Shown piece by piece: positions 6,691 to 12,898 of a DNA stretch of 19,589 nucleotides (position 1 is the first letter of the stretch; each line of letters opens with the position of its first letter). Both the position numbers and the translations under genes were made by a program. Source of the stretch: Pseudomonadota bacterium (GTDB lineage: Bacteria > Pseudomonadota > Alphaproteobacteria > Ferrovibrionales > Ferrovibrionaceae); contig JAEYTW010000744.1 of NCBI GenBank assembly GCA_023433835.1, forward strand, positions 1-19,589. The letters run 5' to 3'. The notes under the pieces are model-generated. The model was given only the letters and a program-made list of their open reading frames with translations. It was not told the origin of the DNA and did no database searches.

Positions 6691-6705
6691 TGGCAGGCAT
6701 GATGC
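6691..6705 (+). promoter_or_regulatory. Candidate sigma-54 promoter of nasTS
   Basis: TGGCAG-GCATG-ATGC keeps the invariant GG and GC of the sigma-54 (-24/-12) promoter at exact spacing, with two departures from TGGCAC-N5-TTGC. It lies 40 bp upstream of the chosen nasT start. Nitrogen-limitation control of the sensor genes would make sense, but two mismatches leave this open. Confidence 0.4.
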
Positions 6706-6710
6706 CCTTG

Positions 6711-6726
6711 CCGGTTGGATAACCGG
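6711..6726 (+). other. Short perfect hairpin in the nasT leader
   Basis: CCGGTT-GGAT-AACCGG is a perfect 6-bp stem with a four-base loop. It ends 18 bp before the nasT ATG and would fall at or just after the start of a transcript from the candidate sigma-54 promoter. It could affect nasT translation or be a regulator site. No ANTAR-type six-base loop is formed. Confidence 0.4.
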
Positions 6727-6744
6727 GATGGAATACTGGCAGCG

Positions 6745-7320
6745 ATGCCGCTGAAGATTCTGCTTATCGATACCAATTCGAGCCGCGCGCAGGCGCTGGC
6801 CGACAAGCTGGCCGAGACCGGATTCGCCGACGTCCTGCGCCTGCCGGCCGATGTCGACATGGCGCAGGTGGTGGACGCGGCCCAGCCCGACCTGATCATC
6901 GTCGACATGGCGCTGCCCGACCGCGACGCGCTGGAAGGTATCCGCGCGGTGTCCGACGCCCATCCGATCGTGATGTTCGCCGGCAGCGACGACCCGGCCT
7001 TCGCCGAGGAGGCGATCGCCGCCGGCGTCTGTTCCTACAACCTGTCGGGGGTGGCGCTGCAGGACCTGCGCCCGATCCTGGCCTCGGCCATTGCCCTTTT
7101 CCGCCGCTATCGCCGGGTCGAGGACGAACTGGCCGAGGCCCGCGCCCGGCTCGACGAACGGCGGCTGATGGAACGGGCCAAGGCGATCCTGATGCAGGGC
7201 CGCCGGATGACCGAGCCCGAGGCCTATCGCCTGCTGCAGAAACGGGCGATGGACAAGAACCGGAAGCTGGCCCAGGTCGCGGCCGAGGTGGTGGCGCAGC
7301 ACGAGGGGAAGCAGTCATGA
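6745..7320 (+). CDS. nasT: NasT-type ANTAR antitermination regulator
   Basis: This 191-residue protein has a receiver-like domain (1-118) and an ANTAR RNA-binding domain (about 125-187). The receiver keeps D54 (IIVDMALPD) but lacks the usual conserved Lys, reading CSYNLSG there, as in NasT proteins that are not controlled by phosphorylation. The ANTAR signature is L-DERRLMERAKAILMQ...EAYRLLQ. NasT binds hairpins in the leader RNA of nitrate assimilation operons and prevents termination, and without nitrate it is held by NasS. I chose the ATG at 6745, where the receiver strand begins. A TTG at 6715 would add ten unrelated residues. The stop overlaps the nasS start (ATGA). The likely target is the leader at 12744-12898. 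Confidence 0.9.
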   Translation: MPLKILLIDTNSSRAQALADKLAETGFADVLRLPADVDMAQVVDAAQPDLIIVDMALPDRDALEGIRAVSDAHPIVMFAGSDDPAFAEEAIAAGVCSYNLSGVALQDLRPILASAIALFRRYRRVEDELAEARARLDERRLMERAKAILMQGRRMTEPEAYRLLQKRAMDKNRKLAQVAAEVVAQHEGKQS

Positions 7321-8318
7321 AGATGCGCATCGGCCTCCTGCGCCTGACCGACGGGGCGCCGGTCATCGCCGCGCATGAATTCGGCTTCTTCGCCGACGAG
7401 GGCATCGACACCGAACTGTTCGTCGAACCCTCGTGGGCCAACATCGCCGACAAGCTGGCTTACGGCTTTCTCGATGCCGCCGTCATCGTGCCCCCGCTGG
7501 CCGTGGCCGTGCATCTCGGCCTGCGCGGTACCGCCCAGCCGCTGCTGATCCCCTACGGCGTCAGCGCCGGCGGCAACGGCATCACGCTCGCCCGGCCACT
7601 GGCAGAAGCCGTGCTGGCCCGGGCAAGGCGGGACGACCGGCCGATCGTCGAGGCGCTGGCCGAAGACTTGCGGGCCCAGGCATTGACGCTGGCCGTCGTC
7701 CACGCCTATTCGACCCATAACCTGCTGCTCCGCCATTGGCTGGCGACAGCCGGGATCGAAGCCGGCCGCGACGTGACCCTGACGGTCGTCCCCCCGGCCC
7801 GTGCGGTGGAGGCGCTGGCCGCGGGCCAGATCGCAGGCTTTTGCGCCGGCGCGCCGTGGGGCGAGGTGGCGCGGCGGGCCGGTGCCGGCCTCGTGGTCGC
7901 CGCCTCGAACGATATCTGGCCCGCGGCTTCGGAAAAGGTGCTGGCGGTGCGCGCGCGCTGGCAGGCGGAACAGCCCGCGGCGCTGGCCGGCGCTATCCGC
8001 GCGCTGCGGCGCGCCGCCAGGTTCTGCGATGGGCCGGAGAATGCCGAGTATACCGCCGCGCTGCTGTCGCGGCGCCGGTATGTCGATGTCGAGGCGCATG
8101 CGATCCTGGCCAACCTGCCGGGGGGCCCGCTGGCGGGGAAAGGCTGCAGGTTCTTCGGCGATACCGTCACCGTTCCCGACCCGGCGGGCGGGCTTTGGCT
8201 GCTGGCCGAGATGCGCCGCTGGGGCCTGATTTCGGCAGGTCTCGACCTGGAGGCGCTGGCCCGGGAGCTCTATCGGCCGGACCTCTATCGCGCGGCCGGC
8301 GAAAGCGCCGCGCTCTAA
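7317..8318 (+). CDS. nasS: NasS-type cytosolic nitrate/nitrite sensor
   Basis: This 333-residue protein belongs to the NrtA/CmpA substrate-binding family: RIGLLRLTDGAPVIAAHEFGFFADEG at the start, then WANIADKLAYGFLDAAVIVPP, HNLLLRHWL and FCAGAPWGEVARRAG. It has no signal peptide and no lipobox, so it stays in the cytosol, as expected for NasS and unlike transport NrtA. NasS binds nitrate or nitrite and, when empty, sequesters NasT. It overlaps nasT by 4 bp and has GAGGGGAA six bases before its ATG. No NrtB/NrtD transporter genes are nearby, which favours NasS over a transporter subunit. The structural nas genes it should control start 4.5 kb downstream, after an unrelated insertion. Confidence 0.9.
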   Translation: MKMRIGLLRLTDGAPVIAAHEFGFFADEGIDTELFVEPSWANIADKLAYGFLDAAVIVPPLAVAVHLGLRGTAQPLLIPYGVSAGGNGITLARPLAEAVLARARRDDRPIVEALAEDLRAQALTLAVVHAYSTHNLLLRHWLATAGIEAGRDVTLTVVPPARAVEALAAGQIAGFCAGAPWGEVARRAGAGLVVAASNDIWPAASEKVLAVRARWQAEQPAALAGAIRALRRAARFCDGPENAEYTAALLSRRRYVDVEAHAILANLPGGPLAGKGCRFFGDTVTVPDPAGGLWLLAEMRRWGLISAGLDLEALARELYRPDLYRAAGESAAL

Positions 8319-8329
8319 AACAAGTGCGA

Positions 8330-8367
8330 TTGTAGGTCCTTGCCTATCTCTATCGTCGCTTGTAAGT
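8330..8367. promoter_or_regulatory. Possible AraC-type operator
   Basis: The 79-bp gap before the araC-family gene holds the direct repeat TTGTAGGT (8330-8337) and TTGTAAGT (8360-8367), 30 bp apart. These are flanked by the distant inverted pair AGTGCG (8323-8328) and CGCACT (8374-8379). AraC-family proteins often bind such half-site pairs at about three helical turns. No conserved promoter elements are clear. Confidence 0.25.
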
Positions 8368-8397
8368 TTTTACCGCACTGCTCCGGGGGGTGGCGGT

Positions 8398-9477
8398 ATG
8401 AACAACGAAACGCCGGAAGCGGACGAACGGGCCGCACCGGTCATGCAGGCGGCGCTGATGCCGGGCATGGTACCTGACGACGAGTTGCGGGCATTGTGGC
8501 GCCAGAGCATTGCCCCGTATTTCGATGCCAGACCCGTCCTGCGGGATGGGCCGACGCGATTGCCGCAAATCAGACAATACGCGCTGGGGGGCGTGCTGCT
8601 CGCCGACTCGCGGTTTGCCGCGCAGACCTACGATCGCGACCGGCGGTGGATGCGCCGCTACGAAGATTCCGACCATCTGCTGCTGCAAGTCTTCGCCGAG
8701 GGCAGCAACCTGGCAGTCAACGGAACCGACGAGTATGTGCAAATGCCGGGCAATGTCTGCGCGGTGAACCTTGCCTACGAGGCCACCTCGGTCTCCACCG
8801 ACGGCCGGGCACTGACCTTGGTGCTGCCGCGCGACCTCTTGCGCGAGACGTTGCCGCAGTTGAGCGAGGCGCGGGGCGCCTTGTTCGCGCCGGGCTCGGC
8901 ATCGGCCCGGATCTTTTCCGATTACCTGCTGTCGCTCGGAGAAAATATCGGTCACGCCACCCAGGATGAGGCGCCGTTGCTGGCCCGGGCGACGCTCGGC
9001 CTGCTCGACTCGCTGACCGCCCGGCACGACGTGGCATCGAGCGCGGCGCAGAACGCCACGTTCGAGACCGCCTGCCGCTACATCGAGGCGCGCCTGACCG
9101 ACCCTGCCCTGGACGTGGCCGGGATCTGCCGCTATCTGCGCTGCTCGCGGGCGACGCTCTACCGCGTGTTCGCCCCGCATGGCGGCGTCCAGGAACATAT
9201 TCGCCGCCGCCGGCTGGTGGCCTGTTTCAAGGCGATCAGATCACCGGCCAACGCGCATCGCCGCCTCTACGACATCGCGCTCGACTACGGCTTCACCTCG
9301 CCCAGCCATTTCAGCCATTTGTTTCGCAACCATTTCGGCCTCACGCCCCGCGAGGCGCGCGATCTCGATAGCCCGGCGGCTATCCGCCAACCGCCACCGG
9401 CGGCATCGGCCAGTTCCGGCGAGCAGGCGGTCGAGCAGATCTGGCAATGGGCCAGAACCCTGGCGGGGCGAACATAG
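8398..9477 (+). CDS. AraC-family transcriptional regulator
   Basis: The protein has 359 residues. Residues about 50-200 form an AraC-binding-like cupin region (ALGGVLLADSRF, WMRRYEDSDHLLLQVFAEGS, MPGNVCAVNLAYE), a type found in regulators of degradation genes. Residues about 222-322 are the double helix-turn-helix, with LDVAGICRYLRCSRATLYRVF and then IALDYGFTSPSHFSHLFRNHFGLTPREAR. A 35-residue low-complexity Ala/Pro tail follows. The ATG at 8398 follows a G-rich stretch (8385-8390) that can serve as a ribosome-binding site. It points toward the collar-domain cassette and is the likeliest local regulator of it. It may also be independent, and nothing links it to nitrate. Confidence 0.9.
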   Translation: MNNETPEADERAAPVMQAALMPGMVPDDELRALWRQSIAPYFDARPVLRDGPTRLPQIRQYALGGVLLADSRFAAQTYDRDRRWMRRYEDSDHLLLQVFAEGSNLAVNGTDEYVQMPGNVCAVNLAYEATSVSTDGRALTLVLPRDLLRETLPQLSEARGALFAPGSASARIFSDYLLSLGENIGHATQDEAPLLARATLGLLDSLTARHDVASSAAQNATFETACRYIEARLTDPALDVAGICRYLRCSRATLYRVFAPHGGVQEHIRRRRLVACFKAIRSPANAHRRLYDIALDYGFTSPSHFSHLFRNHFGLTPREARDLDSPAAIRQPPPAASASSGEQAVEQIWQWARTLAGRT

Positions 9478-9525
9478 ACCGGCCAGCGTGCTGAGACATC
9501 TGCGATAGATTTTCGAGACGCCCAG

Positions 9526-9557
9526 CCAATTCAACTGCCGTGCAAACGGTAGATTGG
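9526..9557 (+). other. Stem-loop with GNRA tetraloop upstream of the collar gene
   Basis: The 162-bp gap 9478-9639 contains CTGCCGT-GCAA-ACGGTAG (7 pairs, one G-T wobble, GCAA tetraloop). It is extended by CCAAT (9526-9530) pairing with ATTGG (9553-9557) across a TCAA bulge. It could end the araC transcript, though no T-run follows, or be a leader structure of the collar cassette. A 10-bp palindrome GGCGATCGCC lies at 9569-9578. I found no convincing promoter here. Confidence 0.4.
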
Positions 9558-9639
9558 AGGGGCGCATCGGCGATCGCCTTCCCCCCGGAATTCATGCGGT
9601 CGGCGCGGCGCCAACCGCAATATGGGGAAAGGCTTCGCC

Positions 9640-10161
9640 ATGACCGCAGGTTTGCCCATCGGCTCCATCGTGATCTGGCCGGGCCACGGGTCCGCCATTC
9701 CAGCCGGCTGGAAGGTATGCGACGGCAGCGCTCATCAGATTGCCAACTATAGCGAGCTCTATGCGGCGATCGGGACGATCTACGGCGGCACCGGAACGGA
9801 ATTCAACCTGCCGGACTATCGGGGCTATTTCGTCCGCGCGGTCGCCGGGACATCCGGGCGCGACCCGGGGCTGCTGCACCGCGCTGCGGCAAGCGGACCC
9901 GGCAACACGGGGGCCTCAGTCGGCTCGACGCAGACCGGCCAGATCGAAGCCCATCAGCACGCCCTGCCCCTGATATCGATGCAATGGGACCCAAGCCTGC
10001 AGAGCCCGCACCAGATCAGGGGCGGCAACATAGCCGACGGCGGCAGCGAGGTCGGGCTGTGGTCTTACGAGACGGAAGCAGACTACGGCTCCATGGCGTT
10101 CGGCGGCACCGAAACCCGGCCGCTGAACATCTACGCCTACTACATCATCAAATGCGAATGA
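9640..10161 (+). CDS. Phage tail-collar domain protein (Mdp-like)
   Basis: This is a 173-residue protein with a complete tail-collar fold. It shows PIGSIVIWPG...IPAGWKVCDGS, then YSELYAAIGTIYGG, FNLPDYRGYFVRA (the family's LPDLRGRF block), a Gly-rich QTGQIEAHQHALP segment and the terminal ETRPLNIYAYYIIKCE. In phages this domain is a trimeric fibre or collar element. In bacterial genomes stand-alone copies such as microcystin-dependent-protein-like genes are often surface or delivery components of unknown role. The ATG at 9640 is preferred over 9622 because AAAGG (9628-9632) is seven bases upstream. No phage structural gene is nearby. The stop is 10 bp before the 522-residue gene, which suggests an operon. 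Confidence 0.88.
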   Translation: MTAGLPIGSIVIWPGHGSAIPAGWKVCDGSAHQIANYSELYAAIGTIYGGTGTEFNLPDYRGYFVRAVAGTSGRDPGLLHRAAASGPGNTGASVGSTQTGQIEAHQHALPLISMQWDPSLQSPHQIRGGNIADGGSEVGLWSYETEADYGSMAFGGTETRPLNIYAYYIIKCE

Positions 10162-10171
10162 GGGCGCGGTC

Positions 10172-11740
10172 ATGATCAACCTTCGCGACCTCCATGTCGC
10201 CTACCAGAGCCAAACGCTGGCCTTCAACGATGTCGTGCTGGGCACGCTGGCACTGGAATATGAAGTCCGGGCCTACCGGGATCTGCGAAACCTCGCGGAA
10301 ACCGAGGCGTATATCGTCACCTGCCGGCAGCAGCTCGTCTTTCCGGGGCCGGGCGCCACGTCGCTCGGTCCGCAAAACATCTCAGGATATCACGACTATC
10401 CGGCACTGATCGTGTCGAGCGTGACGCCGGCGGCGCCGGCGGGATCTCCCGCCGTTTCGCTGGAGCTGCAGGATTGTTATCCCAAGACGCTGAACACTGC
10501 CGTGGCGACCAGTCAGAACGCTTCGACCGATACGAACTCGTCCTACTCGTCCCAATATTCGTCCGGTTCCACATTTGCGCAGGCGAATTCCTACGACACC
10601 TCCGTATCGATCTCGGGATCGGCGGGATTCTTCGGCGATAGCCCGACCGGCAGCATGTCGCTAGGCGCAAGCTTCGGTACCAGTTCGTCAGAGAGCCAGG
10701 CGTGGCAGAAATCGGCCTCCCAGGCCCGGGCAGCCGGGCTGAACCTGCATTCCGGCATCTCCAGTTCGATGAGCATGAAGGACTGGGGCGCCTATGCCGC
10801 GATCGCCGGCGACAAGACCTCCCTGACTTGGGCGTGGGGCCAGGAATACCCCTGGAACGTGATGGAATATTGCAACCTCGAAGCCGACCGCCGGGACATA
10901 ACGCTGCCGGAATTCGTGCTCCAGCGCTTACGCGACAAGATCGAAGCCCAGGTCTACCCCCCGAGCCAGCTCTCGCTCTTCGGTGTCAACTTCGTCGGCT
11001 CGTCGCGCTGGGTCGTCAAGTCGGGGCCGACGCCCCGGGCCGCTTCCAGCCAGTTGCAGTTCACCCACGCGCTGAAGTACTTCACGGCGTCGCACGGCTA
11101 TGACGACAACGACAAGTTCACCGCGCATATGAACAATATGGGATCGCTGTCGATCACGGGCCCGCAGCTAGACCTGCCGGTCCTGGGGCTGGACCCGATA
11201 CGGCTGGAGGGACCCGATAACGGGGCCGTCATCGGCTTCGCGCCGCACCGCTTCCTCGAGCCGCCCGGACAGCCCGCGGCCCCAGGCGGGACGCCACCGT
11301 CATTCCGCATCAAATCGGGGGTGAACAATCTCTACGTCACCGGCGCTGGCTTCTCAGCCCCGGCCGATGCTGATGCCCCGCTCACCGCCACCCTGGTCGC
11401 CGGGTCGCCGGCCAAGCTGACCATCCGCTTCAAGATCGCGGACGCCACGAACGACTATTCCCTGTTCCTCAAGCACTGGAAGACATCGGCGCAGGGCTGC
11501 GTCATGAGCTTGACCATCAATGGACTGTCGATCACCAAGCATGTCGACGCTCAGGAGAGCGGCGGCGGCGCCGACAACGTCACGACCATCATCCTGAGGA
11601 ACAAAGGGTACTCGAGCGACGAGTACTACGACTACCTGTCGCTCGGCCTGAACACCATCGAGATATCCATCGCACCGTCGGCTGGCGATAAGGCGGGAGA
11701 GAACTGCGGCTACGCACTACGCGCGCTGGCAATCGGATGA
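10172..11740 (+). CDS. Unknown 522-residue protein, Ser/Thr-rich middle and jelly-roll-like C-terminus
   Basis: I do not recognise a named family. There is no signal peptide and no hydrophobic transmembrane helix. Residues 1-110 look globular. Residues about 113-201 are very rich in Ser, Thr, Gly and Asn with alternating small-polar and hydrophobic residues (YDTSVSISGSAGFFGD, SMSLGASFGTSSSES), the pattern of amphipathic beta hairpins used by beta-barrel pore-forming toxins, or of a fibre-like stretch. Residues about 203-285 are conserved-looking (TSLTWAWGQEYPWNVMEY, QLSLFGVNFVGSSRWVV). Residues about 375-522 are beta-rich and end LGLNTIEISIAPS...GYALRALAIG, resembling carbohydrate-binding jelly rolls. 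GAGGG (10160-10164) precedes the ATG. It is co-oriented with the collar gene before it and the basic protein gene six bases after it. Function is inference only. Confidence 0.8.
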   Translation: MINLRDLHVAYQSQTLAFNDVVLGTLALEYEVRAYRDLRNLAETEAYIVTCRQQLVFPGPGATSLGPQNISGYHDYPALIVSSVTPAAPAGSPAVSLELQDCYPKTLNTAVATSQNASTDTNSSYSSQYSSGSTFAQANSYDTSVSISGSAGFFGDSPTGSMSLGASFGTSSSESQAWQKSASQARAAGLNLHSGISSSMSMKDWGAYAAIAGDKTSLTWAWGQEYPWNVMEYCNLEADRRDITLPEFVLQRLRDKIEAQVYPPSQLSLFGVNFVGSSRWVVKSGPTPRAASSQLQFTHALKYFTASHGYDDNDKFTAHMNNMGSLSITGPQLDLPVLGLDPIRLEGPDNGAVIGFAPHRFLEPPGQPAAPGGTPPSFRIKSGVNNLYVTGAGFSAPADADAPLTATLVAGSPAKLTIRFKIADATNDYSLFLKHWKTSAQGCVMSLTINGLSITKHVDAQESGGGADNVTTIILRNKGYSSDEYYDYLSLGLNTIEISIAPSAGDKAGENCGYALRALAIG

Positions 11741-11746
11741 TTGTTC

Positions 11747-12595
11747 ATGCCCCCAAAGAAAACAAAAGTCCTCAAGACAAAATCGGCATTGGACGCCCTC
11801 AAATCGGCGGAAAAGTCCCGCAACTTCTTTGAGTTCAAGGACGGCTTCCTTGTCCCAAAGCCGGGGATCCGTCCAACGAACCAGAACACAGCTAAAGTCC
11901 AAGAAAAATCGCGTAACGCGCTTATAAAACACGTGCCTGACCGTAAAATCCTACGGAAGATAACAAAGCGATACGAAAGAGGCGTGGCAAAGAAAATAAA
12001 GCTGAGCAAGATGAACGGCGGCAAGGGCCTGCACATGGCGCATGTCGTTTCCGCCAAGGCACTCGCGACGCTCGAGGCGGACATGATCAATTTGGCACGC
12101 CACGAAACAGACCCCGCAAAGCGTTCCGAAATCATTGCCGATCTCGAAGAATGGGCTACCGGACACATCTCCAGCGATGCCGAGGATTCAGAGAAGGAAA
12201 AAATAAGGACAAATCTGCGCAAGGCCGCCACGCCGGGTGAAGATGACGCCTCCAGTTCCGCTCATGCCAGCCACGCGCTACTGAGACTTAATCCGTCGAG
12301 CCGAAATCTGGTCGGTGGAGACGGTTCAACCAATTCAGGTATCGGCCAACACGAGGACGAACCGTTGGACAGGGCTGGCAATCCTTTGCCGCATACGCAC
12401 AAGCGCGTGCTGGCGTTCTGGGAAATCGTCGGGAAATACGGGCTGAACAGCGGCGGGAAGTACGAGGAATTCCGTCCAAGAATGGTCAACGGCCAGCAAA
12501 TGCGGTCGACGTTACCCGATGACGAGGTGGCTGCGCAGTCGGACGACAACGACGATGCCTCTTGGTCGGAGGAGGACGCGCTCGGGCCGGAATGA
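11747..12595 (+). CDS. Unknown basic protein, possible nuclease-type effector
   Basis: This 282-residue protein is Lys-rich in its first 95 residues and strongly acidic at the end. I cannot place it in a named family. H96-x2-H99 (LHMAHVVS) and a later SSRNLVGGDGSTNSGIG block (N187, G190, N196, G200, then H202 and D204) resemble the His...Asn arrangement of HNH/His-Me-finger nuclease toxins. This is a resemblance, not a match I can prove. GC is far lower than the neighbours: 30 of 60 bases in 11761-11820 and 27 of 60 in 11881-11940, against 39 of 60 in narK 13501-13560, indicating transfer. The ATG at 11747 comes 6 bases after the stop of the 522-residue gene, so translation is probably coupled. 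A TTG at 11741 is the alternative start. Confidence 0.75.
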   Translation: MPPKKTKVLKTKSALDALKSAEKSRNFFEFKDGFLVPKPGIRPTNQNTAKVQEKSRNALIKHVPDRKILRKITKRYERGVAKKIKLSKMNGGKGLHMAHVVSAKALATLEADMINLARHETDPAKRSEIIADLEEWATGHISSDAEDSEKEKIRTNLRKAATPGEDDASSSAHASHALLRLNPSSRNLVGGDGSTNSGIGQHEDEPLDRAGNPLPHTHKRVLAFWEIVGKYGLNSGGKYEEFRPRMVNGQQMRSTLPDDEVAAQSDDNDDASWSEEDALGPE

Positions 12596-12726
12596 AAAGC
12601 TCAGCGGCGCACTTTCTCGCTGCACTGCACATATTTTCGGCGCCAGTATGCTTGCCCATCGGGCAATCACCACGGAGACGGCCTGCGGAAAACTTCCATA
12701 TCACGGGGACGCCGCGATTTCGTGAT

Positions 12727-12743
12727 CTGGCACACGGCTTGCT
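12727..12743 (+). promoter_or_regulatory. Sigma-54 promoter of the nas operon
   Basis: CTGGCAC-ACGGC-TTGCT matches the sigma-54 consensus (TGGCAC-N5-TTGC) with GG at 12729-12730 and GC at 12741-12742. Transcription would start near 12754. It is the only strong promoter in the 303-bp gap 12596-12898. Upstream of it lie a 6-bp hairpin TTGCCC-ATC-GGGCAA (12652-12666) and two adjacent TGCAC units (12621-12630). I found no full NtrC site, though NtrC is the expected activator. Confidence 0.88.
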
Positions 12744-12898
12744 TTACACGGATCGTCGGCACCTGCTTCGGCGACCGACCGGTGCGGACCTAATGGCGGG
12801 TTCCGCTGCGAAAGCGACTTTCCCGCGGGCTGATGGCGGTTCGCAACTCCGGACGAGTCCGGCAGCGCCTGTTTGCGCTGTAAAGCGAGCCATCAGAC
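12744..12898 (+). other. Structured nas leader, presumed NasT target
   Basis: Between the sigma-54 promoter and the transporter ATG lie several hairpins: GAAAG-CGA-CTTTC (12810-12822), CCGGAC-GA-GTCCGG (12849-12862) and, directly after, CAGCGC-CTGTTT-GCGCTG (12863-12880). Two related segments start ATGGCGG at 12793-12806 and 12833-12843, 40 bp apart. NasT-type ANTAR proteins bind paired hairpins in such leaders. I could not find an unambiguous pair of six-base loops with A at 1 and G at 4, and the last hairpin is not followed by a T-run, so the exact antitermination structure is unresolved. Confidence 0.5.

Noticed and set aside
9640..10161. Prophage or phage tail island
   Set aside because: Only one phage-related domain is present. 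No capsid, portal, terminase, tape measure, lysis or integrase gene is visible in the flanking sequence.
12621..12630. NtrC binding site at the TGCAC-TGCAC repeat
   Set aside because: These are direct repeats rather than the inverted GCAC/GTGC arrangement of NtrC sites, with no second arm at the right spacing.
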